Positions 33,333-40,528 of a DNA stretch of 43,717 nucleotides are shown here, piece after piece. Under the pieces are notes generated by a model. It was not told where the DNA came from, made no database searches, and worked only from the letters and a program-made list of their open reading frames with translations. The first letter of the stretch is position 1. Every line of letters begins with the position of its first letter. Both the position numbers and the translations under genes were made by a program. The DNA comes from Krumholzibacterium sp965370495 (GTDB taxonomy: Bacteria; Krumholzibacteriota; Krumholzibacteriia; Krumholzibacteriales; Krumholzibacteriaceae), in the NCBI GenBank assembly GCA_965370495.1, contig CBDUUV010000006.1, forward strand, positions 1-43,717, in the 5' to 3' direction.

Positions 33333-34700
33333 TCAGAACACAAGGAATATGAACAGGGTGATGGTGATTACAGAGATGATTGTTATGATAGTCCCACTCC
33401 TGGCCATATCCTTCACATCGACATATCCCGAACCATAGGCGATTGCGTTGGGAGGGGTGCTTATCGGCAGGATCATGGCTGCCGAAGCGGCAAGAGCTAT
33501 GATGATAGCGCTCGTCTGTGGAGAAACGATGCTTATCCCGACAGCGATAGGTACCAGCATGTTTGTCGTAGCGCTGTTTGATATGAAAGTCGTCATTATT
33601 ATTGCCGCGACCGCGAATATAGCGAGAATCGGCAGCACACCCATTCCTTCGAAGGGGATAAGCCCTACGATCCATGTGCTGAGGCCGCTTTCTTTTATCG
33701 CGATCCCGAGGCTCATGCCGCCCCCTATGATAAAGAGTATCCCCCAACCCATCTCTTTCAGGTCATCGTCTTCCAGTATCCTCAAACCGAAAAAGACGAC
33801 CATAGGTATAAGTGCTACTATCGAGGAAGGTATTCCATGGAAATTCGGGGTAAGCCACAGAAGAACTACGATCGCAAAAACAGACAGGATGAATTTTGAT
33901 TTGATCCCCATTTTTTCTTCTTCGGCGATCCGGATCTCGATAGCACTTATACCGGCGGGAAAGAGTCTGCAGAGGATAAACCAGCAGATGAAAAGAAGCA
34001 CGACGACAAGTGGGAGGCCGCGCAGCATCCAGCCGGTAAAGCTGATCTCCATTCCCATATGTTCGAGAATACCCATTGCGATGGCGTTGGGTGGAGTGCC
34101 GATCGGGGTTCCCATCCCGCCGATATTCGCGGCAAAGGGGATTCCCAGGATAATCGCTTTGCGGAAAGGTTCCCCGGAGGGAAATGAATGTATCACCGGG
34201 ATCGCAACTGCTATCATGAGGGCTGTTGTAGCTGTGTTGGATAGCCACATCGAAAGGAAGGCGGTTGTCACCATCATGCCGAGAAGCACGGTGTCCGGCT
34301 TTGTGCCGACGCGGCGAAGTATGGTTCTTGAAATCCTTTCATCCAGCCCGTAACGTTTCACCGCGCTCGCCATTACGAAGCCACCCAGAAAAAGCACGAC
34401 GACCGAATTAAAGAAAGGCCTCAGAAATATCGTATATTCACTACCGGTTAATCCCAGTGGCCCGCCGACTCTTCCAAGAAAGACCACCTCGAGTATCACA
34501 ATAATAAAGGAAGTAACATAGAGGGGGAAAGGTTCGAGGATCCAGAGAAGCGCGGCTGTGGTTAATATTCCCAGTGTCACGCGGCCCGCATCGCCCAACC
34601 CATCGAGTTGCAGGTGGCTCATAGCGTATCCCGCGGCGAGCGCGAGCACCAGCGTAATAATCGTTTTGATATTCTTTCCTGTCAGGATTTCCATGGCCAT
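33333..34700 (-). CDS. DASS (SLC13) family sodium/anion symporter
   Basis: 455 residues with ~11 hydrophobic segments. The two SNT motifs that bind substrate carboxylate and Na+ are present as LSNTATTALMI and FISNSATTNMLVPI, each with a GTPPNAIA or STPPNAIA partner loop. The family takes up di- and tricarboxylates or sulfate with sodium. Together with the Na+-pumping oxaloacetate decarboxylase elsewhere in the window it would fit sodium-coupled C4-dicarboxylate use, but the substrate is inferred. GGAG lies seven bases before the ATG at 34700. It overlaps the PAP2 gene by 19 bases, implying translational coupling. Confidence 0.9.
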   Translation of the reverse strand: MAMEILTGKNIKTIITLVLALAAGYAMSHLQLDGLGDAGRVTLGILTTAALLWILEPFPLYVTSFIIVILEVVFLGRVGGPLGLTGSEYTIFLRPFFNSVVVLFLGGFVMASAVKRYGLDERISRTILRRVGTKPDTVLLGMMVTTAFLSMWLSNTATTALMIAVAIPVIHSFPSGEPFRKAIILGIPFAANIGGMGTPIGTPPNAIAMGILEHMGMEISFTGWMLRGLPLVVVLLFICWFILCRLFPAGISAIEIRIAEEEKMGIKSKFILSVFAIVVLLWLTPNFHGIPSSIVALIPMVVFFGLRILEDDDLKEMGWGILFIIGGGMSLGIAIKESGLSTWIVGLIPFEGMGVLPILAIFAVAAIIMTTFISNSATTNMLVPIAVGISIVSPQTSAIIIALAASAAMILPISTPPNAIAYGSGYVDVKDMARSGTIITIISVITITLFIFLVF

Positions 34701-35422
34701 TTTCTATCTCCGGTGCCCGGACAGAAATATTGCAGGGCTTTCCAGGCGGCCCAGGCAAGCGCTGAACCGATTGCCATTCCTGCAATCACGTCGGATGTCC
34801 AGTGAACACCGACATAGATTCGTGAATATGAAACGGCGATGGCTATTACCGCAAGCGATATTACCCATTTTCTGTAAACGAGGCCGAGAAAGAGCATAGC
34901 CGCCGTCATATTTGCCGCGTGGTTGGACGGGAAAGAAAAAGATGACTTGTAACTCCGGGTTATCCACGCTGGAGTCGTTATCCAGCCTTCGGATCCATGC
35001 CAGAAATGGACGCCGCCCAGCACCTGGCATGGTCTGGCCCGGGCTACGATGGGTTTTATCACTGACGCGCACAGTTGGTCCGACGCGGCAATGAGGGGAA
35101 TCATCATCAGGGCCGCCCATCTGCCCTTTGGCCCTCCCGCGAGGATGAGAGCAATCCAGACAAAGATCAGAATGATCCTCCATCTGCTTAAATCCGTGAT
35201 CGCCGGCATGATGTAGTCAAAGATCGGGTTTGCCGCTTTTTTGTTCAGGATACGGAAGACGGCTACTTCCGGTGACGATTCGTCGAAGATCTGCACCGCG
35301 TTAGCGGTATTTGCGGCTGTTGAGCCGGGAGATGAACCGGATTTGATACCGTTTGCCAGGGTTGCGCGAGATGGCCCCGGCGCCAGTAATGCGATAAGGA
35401 ACAAAAAGGTTACAGGTCTCAT
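34682..35422 (-). CDS. PAP2-family membrane phosphatase
   Basis: 246 residues. PAP2 enzymes remove phosphate from lipid phosphates, such as undecaprenyl pyrophosphate, at the periplasmic face. The three phosphatase motifs are KPIVARARP, SFPSNHAAN (PSNH instead of PSGH) and SRIYVGVHWTSD. The catalytic histidines, arginines and aspartate are all present. A signal-like N-terminus is followed by a ~40-residue Ser/Ala linker and six hydrophobic segments. GGAGG lies six bases before the ATG. It follows the outer-membrane protein gene by 26 bases. Confidence 0.9.
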   Translation of the reverse strand: MRPVTFLFLIALLAPGPSRATLANGIKSGSSPGSTAANTANAVQIFDESSPEVAVFRILNKKAANPIFDYIMPAITDLSRWRIILIFVWIALILAGGPKGRWAALMMIPLIAASDQLCASVIKPIVARARPCQVLGGVHFWHGSEGWITTPAWITRSYKSSFSFPSNHAANMTAAMLFLGLVYRKWVISLAVIAIAVSYSRIYVGVHWTSDVIAGMAIGSALAWAAWKALQYFCPGTGDRKWPWKS

Positions 35423-35448
35423 CAGCAGCCTCCGGCTTCGGAAAACCT

Positions 35449-36078
35449 CTAGAAAGCCATGCCGACGGTGAGAGTCAGGTAAGTTGAGGAATCCCCGTCA
35501 GTGAAAACGTAATTGATCATCGGCTGCACGATCCAGTTTCTGCCGCCTCTTTCAAGCAGCACTCCGCCGCCGAAACAGATTCCGAGATCGATTTCGGAAT
35601 AATCAGCTGTGTTCTTGACGGTCCCTATAGTGTAATCAACGTTGTAATGGAATCGGTAGAACCCGATCCCCCCCTGGCCGAAGAAGGTCGTAGTCGCGGC
35701 TCTTTCATGGGGGAACAGGTAACGGGCCATAGGCATAAACTCCATCATCGAGTTGGAACCGTCCGCGTTGGTGCCTTCACCCCACCCCTCGTCGATTCCC
35801 CATTTGTTGTAGGCTATCCGCGCCCCGAAATGGAGATTCCCGGAACCGGAATATGGGTAGAACCCGTTTACTCCAAAGGCAAACCCCATGCTGAAACGCT
35901 TGGCAGTATCGCCCATCGGCATGCTGATCCCGGCATCGATACTGAAGATCACCTCATCGAAAAACGATTCCGACCGGGTGCTCTGTACTTCTGTGACTGT
36001 TGATTGCGCCCTCGCGTCCGCAGCCGGCATAATGAGCAGGGCTAACATGATAAGCACGGCGAGAATTCCTTTAAGCAC
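35449..36078 (-). CDS. Outer-membrane beta-barrel protein
   Basis: 209 residues. Signal peptide with core ILAVLIMLALLIMPAAD, probable cleavage after ARA. The mature part consists of alternating amphipathic strands (FGARIAYNKWG, TFFGQGGIGFYRFHYNV, IDLGICFGGGVLLERG, WIVQPMINYVF) and ends in a C-terminal phenylalanine (LTVGMAF), the recognition signal for barrel insertion. It resembles small 8-strand barrels of the OmpA/opacity kind, without a peptidoglycan domain. The start codon is GTG (36078) with AAGGAGG five bases upstream. First gene of the minus-strand run that continues to the M29-like peptidase. Confidence 0.82.
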   Translation of the reverse strand: MLKGILAVLIMLALLIMPAADARAQSTVTEVQSTRSESFFDEVIFSIDAGISMPMGDTAKRFSMGFAFGVNGFYPYSGSGNLHFGARIAYNKWGIDEGWGEGTNADGSNSMMEFMPMARYLFPHERAATTTFFGQGGIGFYRFHYNVDYTIGTVKNTADYSEIDLGICFGGGVLLERGGRNWIVQPMINYVFTDGDSSTYLTLTVGMAF

Positions 36079-36130
36079 GTCCGCCTCCTTGTTCCCCCTG
36101 ACGGGTGGCCGCCAGGCCGATTAAAACTTG

Positions 36131-36171
36131 CCGGGCGAAGCGAAGCCTGCTATTCATGGTTCGACGCCCGG
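36131..36171 (-). terminator. Hairpin, possible terminator of the SPFH/zinc-ribbon operon
   Basis: CCGGGCG (36131-36137) pairs perfectly with CGCCCGG (36165-36171), extended inside by CGAA/TTCG. Read on the minus strand it is followed by CAAGTTTTAA, only a weak T tract. It lies between the last zinc-ribbon gene and the outer-membrane protein gene. Confidence 0.4.
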
Positions 36172-36287
36172 TTGACCATTACATCTTTTACGATATTATT
36201 CAAGGGTTGTTCCTGGCTTCACGCTGGAGAATGAATAATCATTTATTGGGAAGCGCCGGTGCTGCCGGAAGGATTTGATGCCGGTCA

Positions 36288-37103
36288 TCAAAGAGTATCA
36301 AGGATTGTCTGCGCGGAGATCTCGAACCCACCGAAAAGACTCTTAAGCGAAGAACCTTTCTTCTCGAAGGGAAATTCTATCAGTTTCGGTTCGGAGGCTG
36401 CTTCGAGGTGAATGTCATTAAGAAACTCGCCTTTTTCCTGAATCGAATCGGGCAAGGTGGCGATGAAGATATAATCCATCAGCACCGCGGCTTCAGCCGC
36501 CTGTACGGAGCACATGACAGGCCGCCCCGGCTGAGACGACCTGGCGATCCTGAAAGAAGGCTGCTCCCTGGTCAGCAGCCGTCCGACCTTGATATAGGAA
36601 AAAGTATTTGCCGCGCAGAAGGCCGGGACGAAGATATTGAACCCGTTCATCTTATCGATTCTGTCCAGGAGATGATTGAGTTCACTGCTGAATGGAGCAT
36701 TTCTCGCGTGACTTATAGCGCCGAGCATCTGGCTGTTTTTTATCGCGGGGTCCTCACCGGAAAAATCACCAATCACTCTGTCGAGAACGGAAAAATCGTT
36801 CTCAAACTTTGTCGTTACGAGCGTCCTTGTTAATTCCTGCGATTCGGCAAAAGTGGACTCGATATAATCACGCAGCTGCTTCCTGTCGACCTCGATGACC
36901 CAGAAGGGCAGAAGTGCCGGGTCGCCTTCATAACCTTCCGGCAGTTCAGCGCGCATAACCGTCATTGGTTCCAGCCCGCGTGGTGTGATGATCCAGTACC
37001 TGTTGCAGGTCCCGCATTGAAATGTCACGTATTGACCCATAACCGGAAGTGAATTTCCGCAATGGCCGCACCTGAGATGTTCCACTTTGTAGTAATCGTT
37101 CAT
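36288..37103 (-). CDS. Zinc-ribbon protein, last gene of the SPFH cluster
   Basis: 271 residues. The N-terminus has a four-cysteine zinc ribbon, CGHC (12-15) and CGTC (30-33). The ~220-residue remainder is mixed alpha/beta and not recognised; it contains LLPFWVIEVDRKQLRDYIEST and FNIFVPAFCAANTFSYIKVGRLLT. No membrane segment is clear. LPFWVIEV and VPAF look related to strands in the neighbouring zinc-ribbon membrane protein (NVPFWRMRG), so the two may share a soluble domain. The ATG lies one base after the stop of the previous gene; GGGAG is 11 bases upstream. Function unknown, presumably shared with the SPFH protein. Confidence 0.7.
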   Translation of the reverse strand: MNDYYKVEHLRCGHCGNSLPVMGQYVTFQCGTCNRYWIITPRGLEPMTVMRAELPEGYEGDPALLPFWVIEVDRKQLRDYIESTFAESQELTRTLVTTKFENDFSVLDRVIGDFSGEDPAIKNSQMLGAISHARNAPFSSELNHLLDRIDKMNGFNIFVPAFCAANTFSYIKVGRLLTREQPSFRIARSSQPGRPVMCSVQAAEAAVLMDYIFIATLPDSIQEKGEFLNDIHLEAASEPKLIEFPFEKKGSSLKSLFGGFEISAQTILDTL

Positions 37104-37104
37104 G

Positions 37105-38148
37105 CTATTGTTTTCTCCCGAACCAGCCGCCCAGTCTTTCCATCAGCCAACGGTGCGGTGGCACAAGCCTGCCGCTTGTGATCATGTCCGATAAGTAAAT
37201 GACGAGAGCGGCGATAAGAACCAGCGGAGCCCAGGTCCCGGCCAGGAAAGCGGTGATCGCCGGAACAAAGAACATAGATTTGTAATCTACAGGTTCGCGT
37301 GTCGGAAAATTGCCCCGGATCACATTTCCGTCATTACCGTCTATCGTTATCGAATATATTATTCTCGAGTGTTTGTAACGGAGGATATAGACAGGGTAGT
37401 AGTATAATGAAAAATCATTGTCGAACATGTGGAATCTGTTTGCCCTGACTGTTGATGATCCTGGTGTAGCCAGGGTGGAAAGATACCGGAAAGCATCTCT
37501 TTCGGCTTTTTTTCCGGTTTTCATGGGCAGGGCGATATTGAGAGTTTTTTTCAGCCCGTGATCGAAGATATCCCAGTTCAGAAATCGCGTTTTCAGGGAG
37601 ATGCCCTGTAACCCCAGGTGCCTGAGGGAGCAAGCCGGAGTGCTCCAGTCGACCCGTTTGTAAATGAGTTTTGCGAACGGTATTCGTTCTTCGACAGTTT
37701 TGTACCGTACCTGAGAGCCGCGCGGCCCTGGTGCCGGTATCTCAACCTGTTTTTTGATTATCCTTTCTCCGCAAACCCATCCGGCCAGCCTCCCGCGCAT
37801 TCTCCAGAAAGGAACATTGATCAATTTCAGGTCGACGATCGAAGCGTGGCGCGCCTTGATCTTGCCGCCGGTCTGTTCGGAGAGGAAATACAAGGCCTGG
37901 AGTTTTGCTTTCCCGGCAGATATTACCGGAGGGAGGATAAAACGTTTTACACCCATGGGTATCATGACATGCAGGGCTGAACCGCAGTATTCGCATCGGA
38001 TACTCTTTTCCCCCTCATGCAGCCTGAGTGATCCGCCACAATCCGGACATGTTATTCCGTAGGTTTCGGATGGCCCGGATGCCGCGGCGTCGGGCTGACC
38101 GTGCGTTGACAGGCTTTCGCCAGCAATTGTTGCCGTTTCACCTGGCAC
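37105..38148 (-). CDS. Zinc-ribbon membrane protein of the SPFH cluster
   Basis: 347 residues from a GTG. A zinc ribbon, CPDC and CEYC, lies near residues 34-58. A ~220-residue soluble domain follows, with INVPFWRMRGRLAGWVCGE, SLYYYPVYILRYKHSRIIYSITIDG and the YPVYIL-type strand shared with other members of the cluster. Two membrane helices near the C-terminus (FFVPAITAFLAG and APLVLIAALVIYLS) precede a basic end. The GTG at 38148 is preceded by AAAGGA at nine bases and overlaps the end of the upstream gene by 11 bases, so translation is coupled. The layout resembles YdjG-type zinc-ribbon membrane proteins that accompany SPFH proteins in Firmicutes. Confidence 0.75.
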   Translation of the reverse strand: MPGETATIAGESLSTHGQPDAAASGPSETYGITCPDCGGSLRLHEGEKSIRCEYCGSALHVMIPMGVKRFILPPVISAGKAKLQALYFLSEQTGGKIKARHASIVDLKLINVPFWRMRGRLAGWVCGERIIKKQVEIPAPGPRGSQVRYKTVEERIPFAKLIYKRVDWSTPACSLRHLGLQGISLKTRFLNWDIFDHGLKKTLNIALPMKTGKKAERDAFRYLSTLATPGSSTVRANRFHMFDNDFSLYYYPVYILRYKHSRIIYSITIDGNDGNVIRGNFPTREPVDYKSMFFVPAITAFLAGTWAPLVLIAALVIYLSDMITSGRLVPPHRWLMERLGGWFGRKQ

Positions 38149-38842
38149 TTTGCGCCATCCTTTCACGAATTTTAAACCACGCGAACCCGGCCGAGGCCGC
38201 AATCATGATAAAGGCCAGCCTGCCGGCCAGACCATGCCCGAGCCGGCCGACGAACAGGAAAGCTACAAAAAGTGCCGCAGCGCACAGAACATTTACCGTG
38301 TTTAACGACGAAGGTACCCGGGGCGGAAAATCGGCTGAGATCACCAGCAGGTTTTCTCCGGTCACTATGGCGTCCCATTTTTCTCCGGCGGCGTTATATC
38401 CGATCCTGTACAGGGGCAGATGGAGTATTTTGTGGGCGTCTTTGGGAACTTCCTTCAGGGGAACCGTTTTTTCATTTTCGGACAGAGCCTCATCAAAAAA
38501 ACAATAATTGCCCGAGGGAGGAAACGGCAGGGGGGCAGCCCAGGACGGGGCTCCGGGGGCGGGAAATGTCCGCATTTTTCCTTTTTTATCCTCGATCATC
38601 AGGTAGGGCACAAAAGCGAATTCGACTTTAATATCTTTTGGGCGTGCCATCTTTTTCTTTGTAAGGAGCGAAACAAGAGCTTCCCTGGCGTTTTTGTCAT
38701 TTCGCTTGTGAGGCAGGATAAGGTGTTTTATTCCTTCCGTGTCGCCTAGCGCGAGAGCCGAACCGCAATAGCTGCAGAATAGCATCTCCTGCCCGGGGTG
38801 GATCTCGTTTTTACCGCCGCATAGATTGCATTTTACAAGCAT
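38138..38842 (-). CDS. Zinc-ribbon membrane protein, second gene of the SPFH cluster
   Basis: 234 residues from the chosen ATG. The N-terminal zinc ribbon has CNLC (5-8) and CSYC (23-26), followed by LALGDTEGIKHLILPHKRND, nearly the same element as in the next gene (ALHVMIPMGVKRFILPP). The two are thus paralogous at their N-termini. The middle is a soluble domain with HLPLYRIGYNAAG, and the C-terminal part has hydrophobic segments LCAAALFVAFLFVG and LAFIMIAASAGFAWF. An in-frame ATG at 38860 overlaps the SPFH stop and has GGAG only three bases upstream, so the start is uncertain by six codons. Confidence 0.74.
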   Translation of the reverse strand: MLVKCNLCGGKNEIHPGQEMLFCSYCGSALALGDTEGIKHLILPHKRNDKNAREALVSLLTKKKMARPKDIKVEFAFVPYLMIEDKKGKMRTFPAPGAPSWAAPLPFPPSGNYCFFDEALSENEKTVPLKEVPKDAHKILHLPLYRIGYNAAGEKWDAIVTGENLLVISADFPPRVPSSLNTVNVLCAAALFVAFLFVGRLGHGLAGRLAFIMIAASAGFAWFKIRERMAQSAR

Positions 38843-38849
38843 TGCCTCA

Positions 38850-39989
38850 TTACCCCACATCTTCTCCGCAATTCGTGCAGAACTTTGTCCCGTGAGGAAG
38901 GGTTGTCTGGCAGTGCGGACATTTCACCTCGGTTCCAAGCCTGTGTCCACATCCTGAGCAGAATTTTGCTTCGGTGGGAAGTTCTGTGTCGCATTCGGGA
39001 CAGCGGTTCATTACGATAAGCTGTGTTCCGCAGTTCTGGCAGAATCTTGAGTCCCCGGCTACTTCATTGTGGCATTTCGGGCAGGCAAGGATCTGCTGGG
39101 CGGTAGCGGTGTTTCCACCGCCCGGCGAGTTTATGGTCTGGGCAAGCATGCCCGGAATCATCATACCGAGGCCGGCGCCTAAACCGATACCCATACCCGA
39201 AGAGGCAGCTCCACCTCCGCTTCCGGGTCCACCGCTGGAGGCAGCATCGCCCATAGCTTTTGCTGCCTTGAACTTGAAGAAATCGTCGAGGTTGCCAACG
39301 GCCTCCAGGCCGCTTCTCTCGTCGATCATTTTCTGGACCTCCGGGGGAGGCGTGATAGAGTTGATGAAGAAGTCTGTCAGTTCCATGCCGTACTTCAAGA
39401 AATCATTTACAAGGCGTTCCCGGATTTCGATGGCAAGTTCGTCGTAGAACTGGGGAAGGTCGAATATCGAATCGAGTTTTTCGCCGAAAAGATCATTCAT
39501 ACGGGCAACGATGACGTCGCGCAGGTAATCGCCAATCATCTCGCTGGTGTAGAATCCCTGGGTGCCTACTACGCTGTTGATGAAAAGAACCGGTTCCTTG
39601 ATCTTTAATGTGTAGAGACCGAAAGCTCTAAGCCGTACAAGGCCCAGCTTGCTGTCCTTGAAAGCCACGGGTTCCTTTGTCCCCCATTTCTGATTCAGGA
39701 AGGTTTTCATGTTGACGAAATAGACTTCTGCCCTGAACGGACTCTTGAACCCCCACGGCAGTGACAGTATCTTCGTGAGGATAGGCAGGTTTTTGGTAGC
39801 CAGTGTATGGCGCCCCGCACCGAATATATCGAGGCCCTTGCCGTCTTTGAAGAATACGGCTGTCTGGTTGTCGCGCACGATCAACTGCGCGCCCATCTTG
39901 ATCTCCGCCGACCCCTCCGGCGGCAAGCGGTGTACGATCTCATCGCCTGTTTTATCAAACCACTCGAGCACTTCCATGAACTGTGACAT
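38850..39989 (-). CDS. SPFH-domain protein with triple C-terminal zinc ribbon (YdjI-like)
   Basis: 379 residues. The SPFH (band 7-like) domain spans ~1-250: IKMGAQLIVRDNQTAVFFKDGK, GAGRHTLATKNLPIL, VVGTQGFYTSEMIGDYLRD and FINSITPPPEVQKMIDE. A Gly/Ser/Ala-rich linker (GGPGSGGGAASSGMGIGLGAG) leads to three double-cysteine pairs, CPKC/CQNC, CPEC/CSGC and CPHC/CTNC. No N-terminal membrane helix is seen. The closest described arrangement is YdjI of Bacillus, encoded with zinc-ribbon proteins and a PspA paralogue and recruited to stressed membranes; no PspA is encoded here. AAGGAGG lies four bases before the ATG at 39989. First gene of the operon, behind a sigma-54-type promoter. Confidence 0.87.
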   Translation of the reverse strand: MSQFMEVLEWFDKTGDEIVHRLPPEGSAEIKMGAQLIVRDNQTAVFFKDGKGLDIFGAGRHTLATKNLPILTKILSLPWGFKSPFRAEVYFVNMKTFLNQKWGTKEPVAFKDSKLGLVRLRAFGLYTLKIKEPVLFINSVVGTQGFYTSEMIGDYLRDVIVARMNDLFGEKLDSIFDLPQFYDELAIEIRERLVNDFLKYGMELTDFFINSITPPPEVQKMIDERSGLEAVGNLDDFFKFKAAKAMGDAASSGGPGSGGGAASSGMGIGLGAGLGMMIPGMLAQTINSPGGGNTATAQQILACPKCHNEVAGDSRFCQNCGTQLIVMNRCPECDTELPTEAKFCSGCGHRLGTEVKCPHCQTTLPHGTKFCTNCGEDVG

Positions 39990-40078
39990 GCCGCCTCCTT
40001 GGGACTGATTAGTGTGGCAACTATATTGGTTTTCCGGTGGTAAACCGTATCTGTGCATACGAACCCGGTTTGCTGGAA

Positions 40079-40095
40079 TGCAAAGGGGGTGCCAA
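40079..40095 (-). promoter_or_regulatory. Sigma-54 (RpoN) promoter of the SPFH/zinc-ribbon operon
   Basis: On the minus strand the sequence is TTGGCACCCCCTTTGCA, with GG and GC separated by ten bases and an excellent match to TGGCAC-N5-TTGCA. The start would be near 40068, about 79 bases before the SPFH ATG. It shares TTGGCAC and TTGC with the element upstream of the lipoprotein gene. Confidence 0.72.
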
Positions 40096-40305
40096 CCCGC
40101 GAAGTTTCACGCATTTACCGTTACCAGACACGTGAACAGTGGCGGGCATGAGAAGTGTTTTTGCAACTATTGTTATTTCAACAGTTTTTCTTGTCGGAAT
40201 ATATGCTTTCCCGTGAGAATACCCCCCCGGCGTATACGGATTGCCCCGGCGGCCGTTTATGCGACTTTGGTCCAGGTTTGTTTCGAGACCGGCAAGGATT
40301 CGTGC
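40096..40305. other. Intergenic region upstream of the SPFH operon promoter
   Basis: About 210 bases. A 22-codon reading frame at 40148-40216 (MRSVFATIV...AFP) resembles a signal peptide but lacks a ribosome binding site and is not called. The region would hold activator sites for the sigma-54 promoter; none could be defined. Confidence 0.3.
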
Positions 40306-40482
40306 ATGCGAAGTAATTTTTACCAGTGCCGGAAGACGGGCCGGCAGGCATTATTCGATGAACAGGATGAAATCATCTGGCCGTCCATCGGTTTGTTCTT
40401 GTCTTTAATCTTTTGGACAGCGATAATTCTGTTGATTTGTTGCATGTGTGTCCGGAACTTGCATGCGGCCCGTTTTTTGTGA
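40306..40482 (+). CDS. Possible small single-helix membrane protein
   Basis: 58 residues. AAGGA lies seven bases before the ATG, an ideal arrangement. The product has a polar basic N-terminus with FYQCRKTGRQ, an acidic stretch DEQDE, then one strong membrane helix (WPSIGLFLSLIFWTAIILLICC) and a short basic tail. Not recognised. The same frame is open upstream to 40012, but that part is rich in Cys, His and Arg and looks non-coding. It precedes the deacetylase gene by 46 bases on the same strand. Low confidence that it is translated. Confidence 0.35.
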   Translation: MRSNFYQCRKTGRQALFDEQDEIIWPSIGLFLSLIFWTAIILLICCMCVRNLHAARFL

Positions 40483-40528
40483 TGTTAAATGTATTGATTT
40501 GGACGTATTGGACTGAAAACATTGATTC

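Noticed and set aside
40148..40216. 22-codon signal-like peptide
   Set aside because: No ribosome binding site and too short to support without conservation data.
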